Assembly: GCA_031553215.1 (NCBI GenBank)
Contig: JAVBLW010000024.1
Location: forward strand, 1 to 17,073
Source: JAVBLW01 sp031553215
GTDB lineage: Bacteria; Bacillota_I; Bacilli_A; Acholeplasmatales; Anaeroplasmataceae
Direction: 5' to 3'
Length of the DNA: 17,073 nt
Position numbers and translations under genes: made by a program. The notes beneath the pieces were generated by a model. It was given only the letters and a program-made list of their open reading frames with translations, was not told the origin of the DNA and ran no database searches. Below are positions 15,731 through 17,073 of the stretch, in pieces (the stretch's first letter is position 1; each line of letters begins with the position of its first letter).

Positions 15731-16417
15731 TTATATAATAATATCCAAAGCAACAGGAACGTGATCACTACCTGTTATTCCTATGATTTTTATTTCTTTA
15801 ATTATAATCTTTTCGGAAGAATAAAACGCATAATCCAACACTTTTACGCCATGTGTACACTTATCAGGACAGATCATATGGCATTGATCTTTAATACGTT
15901 TTGGTATCTGACTAGGTTCATTATTAAAATCTCCCATTAATATCCATTCATCATAATCTCCTAAAGACTTTTCTTTTTTATTAAACATTTGAATTAATAG
16001 CTCTATTTCTCCCTGAGAAGTGCTATGACCACCATCTGATGTAGCGTGCATTGTTGCTACTAAAACCTTATATCTATCGCCTTGCACAATAGTATAAAGA
16101 CAAGGTCTTGGTCTCATTATTATTGTTTTCCCAACACAATCATCAGGCATTAACATACCTAAACTACATCGTATATTACCCACATATTTTGGGATTGCAA
16201 AATGTGGTTTAAAAATATATGGGTATCTACCGCTTCCATATTGTATATATCCTTCTTTTATTCTCCCATCCCAGTCTTTAGGATTTCCTAATTCTTGAAT
16301 CAATAATAAGTTTTGAGCTGATGAATCAATCCAACTTTGAGAAGCTCCTACCCTTTCTATAGAATTACCTTGACAATTCCAGCTTACTATATGATATTTT
16401 TTTCCTACTGGTTGCAT
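15731..16417 (-). CDS. CdtB-like DNase I-fold nuclease, no signal peptide
   Basis: 228 residues. The DNase I/endonuclease-exonuclease-phosphatase motifs appear in order: SWNCQG (W13, N14), QELGNP (E42), RPRPC, ATMHATSDGG (H124), MGDFNNEP (D163, N165), VLDYAF (D195), and GSDHVPV (D218, H219). The TWNxQG, QExG, HA, GDFN, LDYA and SDHxPV pattern matches cytolethal distending toxin subunit B better than sphingomyelinases or exonuclease III. All catalytic residues are present, so DNA or phosphoinositide cleavage is expected. Canonical CdtB has a Sec signal; none is seen here, and no CdtA/CdtC genes are nearby. AAGGAGGG sits eight bases before the ATG at 16417. The frame is open further upstream to 16585, but that part belongs to a broken regulator. 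Confidence 0.78.
   Translation of the reverse strand: MQPVGKKYHIVSWNCQGNSIERVGASQSWIDSSAQNLLLIQELGNPKDWDGRIKEGYIQYGSGRYPYIFKPHFAIPKYVGNIRCSLGMLMPDDCVGKTIIMRPRPCLYTIVQGDRYKVLVATMHATSDGGHSTSQGEIELLIQMFNKKEKSLGDYDEWILMGDFNNEPSQIPKRIKDQCHMICPDKCTHGVKVLDYAFYSSEKIIIKEIKIIGITGSDHVPVALDIII
16040..16066. repeat. 27-bp exact repeat shared by the two nuclease copies (this copy in the intact gene)
   Basis: Second copy of the 27-base match, in the intact nuclease gene. It encodes the MHAT segment with the catalytic His. Confidence 0.75.
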
Positions 16418-16676
16418 TATAATTTCCCTCCTTATATATATATTTTGTGATACATAAGTTATTGACTTCTTTTTAAAGTATAACAATTTGATGAAATTAC
16501 GTTCCTCATCATCACAGAATTTATCCAAATATATTTGAATTAGACCAAACCATTCATTTTCTTTCAAATTGTATTTTTGAATCATTTGATATTAATTTAT
16601 AACAATCATTTAATACTTCACCATATTTAAATAAAACAATTTTCACCTCTTTATAAAAATCTTTAAAAAGATTCAT
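16418..16676 (-). pseudogene. Frameshifted, truncated small regulator (sigma-region-4/ArpU-like)
   Basis: Frame A starts at ATG 16676 behind GGGGAGGGGG and reads MNLFKDFYKEVKIVLFKYGEV ... SNDSKIQ, then a TGA at 16554. Frame B, joining at an A5 run near 16574-16578, continues KYNLKENEWFGLIQIYLDKF, then DDEERNFIKLLYFKKKSITYVSQNIYI, the look of a small helix-turn-helix activator of the phage ArpU or sigma-region-4 type. The second recognition helix is missing: after NIYI the frame runs straight into the ribosome binding site and start of the nuclease gene. So this is either a broken gene whose 3' end was replaced by the nuclease, or, less likely, a slippage-controlled fusion. The family call rests on a short stretch and is tentative. 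Confidence 0.5.
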
Positions 16677-16704
16677 AATGGTTCGCCCCCTCCCCTTTGA
16701 TTTA

Positions 16705-16710
16705 ATTATA
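16705..16710 (-). promoter_or_regulatory. Extended -10 promoter of the nuclease operon
   Basis: TGATATAAT on the minus strand lies about 30 bases before ATG 16676. The -35 is weak (TTTTGC at 16 bases). It is the only clear promoter match upstream of the nuclease operon. Confidence 0.45.
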
Positions 16711-16792
16711 TCACTATATAAATTGCGCAAAATGCAGCATTTTTCTATATTTAATGACAATTTTCTAATTTCTTTTAATATGATATAAAAAA

Positions 16793-16820
16793 GGATAATC
16801 TCTTTTTGTAGAGATTATCC
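16793..16820 (-). terminator. Terminator downstream of the WYL remnant
   Basis: GGATAATCTCT and AGAGATTATCC form a perfect 11-bp stem with a six-base loop, followed on the minus strand by TTTTTT. It lies 14 bases after the TAA of the WYL fragment. Confidence 0.85.
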
Positions 16821-16833
16821 CTATACTAATTTA

Positions 16834-16965
16834 TTAACTTTCATATATATTTGCTATATCATGCATTCTACGCTTCATATCCGTACGGATATGTAATGGC
16901 TCTAAACATTCACATTTATTACCGAAACTTAAAAGAATATCATAGTAGTATTCCGAAACGTTTAC
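16834..16965 (-). pseudogene. C-terminal remnant of a WYL-domain transcription regulator
   Basis: The open stretch reads VSEYYYDILLSFGNKCECLEP, then LHIRTDMKRRMHDIANIYES and TAA. This is the typical end of WYL-domain (DeoR-like) regulators: LLSFG, then LEPxxIRxxMKxRxxxIxxxY. An in-frame TAA (16966-16968) precedes it and there is no usable start, so only about 42 codons survive. It keeps its own terminator. Its 5' part overlaps the end of a different, membrane-protein frame. Confidence 0.7.
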
Positions 16966-17073
16966 TTACTGGATCACCAAATACTATTGCTATTATAGCC
17001 GTAAATACTATGAAGGCTACTATTACCCACTTTAGTATCGTTATAAATCTACTCCATGGTTTTTTCTTGTATC
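16940..17073 (-). CDS. C-terminal part of a small membrane protein (5' end outside window)
   Basis: In the minus frame entering at 17071 the codons read YKKKPWSRFITILKWVIVAF, then a hydrophobic run IVFTAIIAIVFG, then DPVSKRFGILL and TGA at 16940-16942. It holds one membrane helix after a basic segment, so the tail should be outside. The family is not recognisable from 43 residues. Its last 8-9 codons overlap the WYL remnant in another frame, so the natural C-terminus may have been lost where the two were joined. Confidence 0.45.
   Translation of the reverse strand, partial: YKKKPWSRFITILKWVIVAFIVFTAIIAIVFGDPVSKRFGILL

Noticed and set aside
15731..16585. A 284-residue nuclease starting at 16585
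   Set aside because: AAGGAGGG eight bases before ATG 16417 and the motif alignment both place the start there; the extra 56 residues resemble a different, broken gene.
1..17073. tRNA, rRNA, riboswitch, transposase or integrase genes
   Set aside because: I saw no cloverleaf, ribosomal RNA stretch, known riboswitch core, transposase motif or terminal inverted repeat of an insertion sequence.

Overview
The window is very AT-rich, with AAGGAGG-like ribosome binding sites, intrinsic terminators and TGA used as a stop (hydrolase gene, 9765-9767). This fits a low-GC Bacillota (clostridial or erysipelotrichial type) and argues against the mycoplasma code. I cannot name the species. Apart from two single plus-strand genes, everything is on the minus strand.

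Region 1 (1-4335) is accessory. One unbroken minus-strand frame covers 1-3696 and runs off the left edge, so its stop is not in the window. It encodes at least 1,232 residues. The C-terminal half is a KAP-family P-loop NTPase with two membrane helices between Walker A and Walker B. The middle holds a second, degenerate P-loop-like domain, and the N-terminal part is coiled coil. Upstream is a 640-base leader with two minus-strand promoter matches, a 32-codon ORF with a good ribosome binding site, a terminator hairpin just before the big gene, a distant segment able to pair with that hairpin, and a 9-bp inverted repeat behind the outer promoter. I regard this as the best candidate for an undescribed system, plausibly a membrane-anchored phage-defence or stress NTPase under attenuation control.

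Region 2 (4336-13607) is mostly ordinary chromosomal genes: a zinc-ribbon protein, an Fpg/Nei-like DNA glycosylase lacking the N-terminal proline, a YyaL/SSP411 thioredoxin-fold protein, a membrane-anchored GH18 protein (plus strand), an apparent operon of AraC-GyrI regulator, BAAT-type alpha/beta hydrolase and metallo-beta-lactamase-fold hydrolase, a GNAT acetyltransferase, and an AlkX/YcaQ-type DNA glycosylase (plus strand). A 15-bp bidirectional terminator closes this region.

Region 3 (13610-16676) is a second accessory island: an intact signal-less CdtB-like DNase I-fold nuclease, a decayed tandem paralogue (one nonsense codon plus one internal deletion/frameshift), and a 483-residue protein of a family I do not recognise, probably the partner. 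Upstream is a frameshifted, truncated small regulator whose frame runs into the nuclease gene. Region 4 (16793-17073) holds a terminator, a WYL-domain C-terminal remnant and the end of a small membrane protein, so the right edge also looks rearranged.
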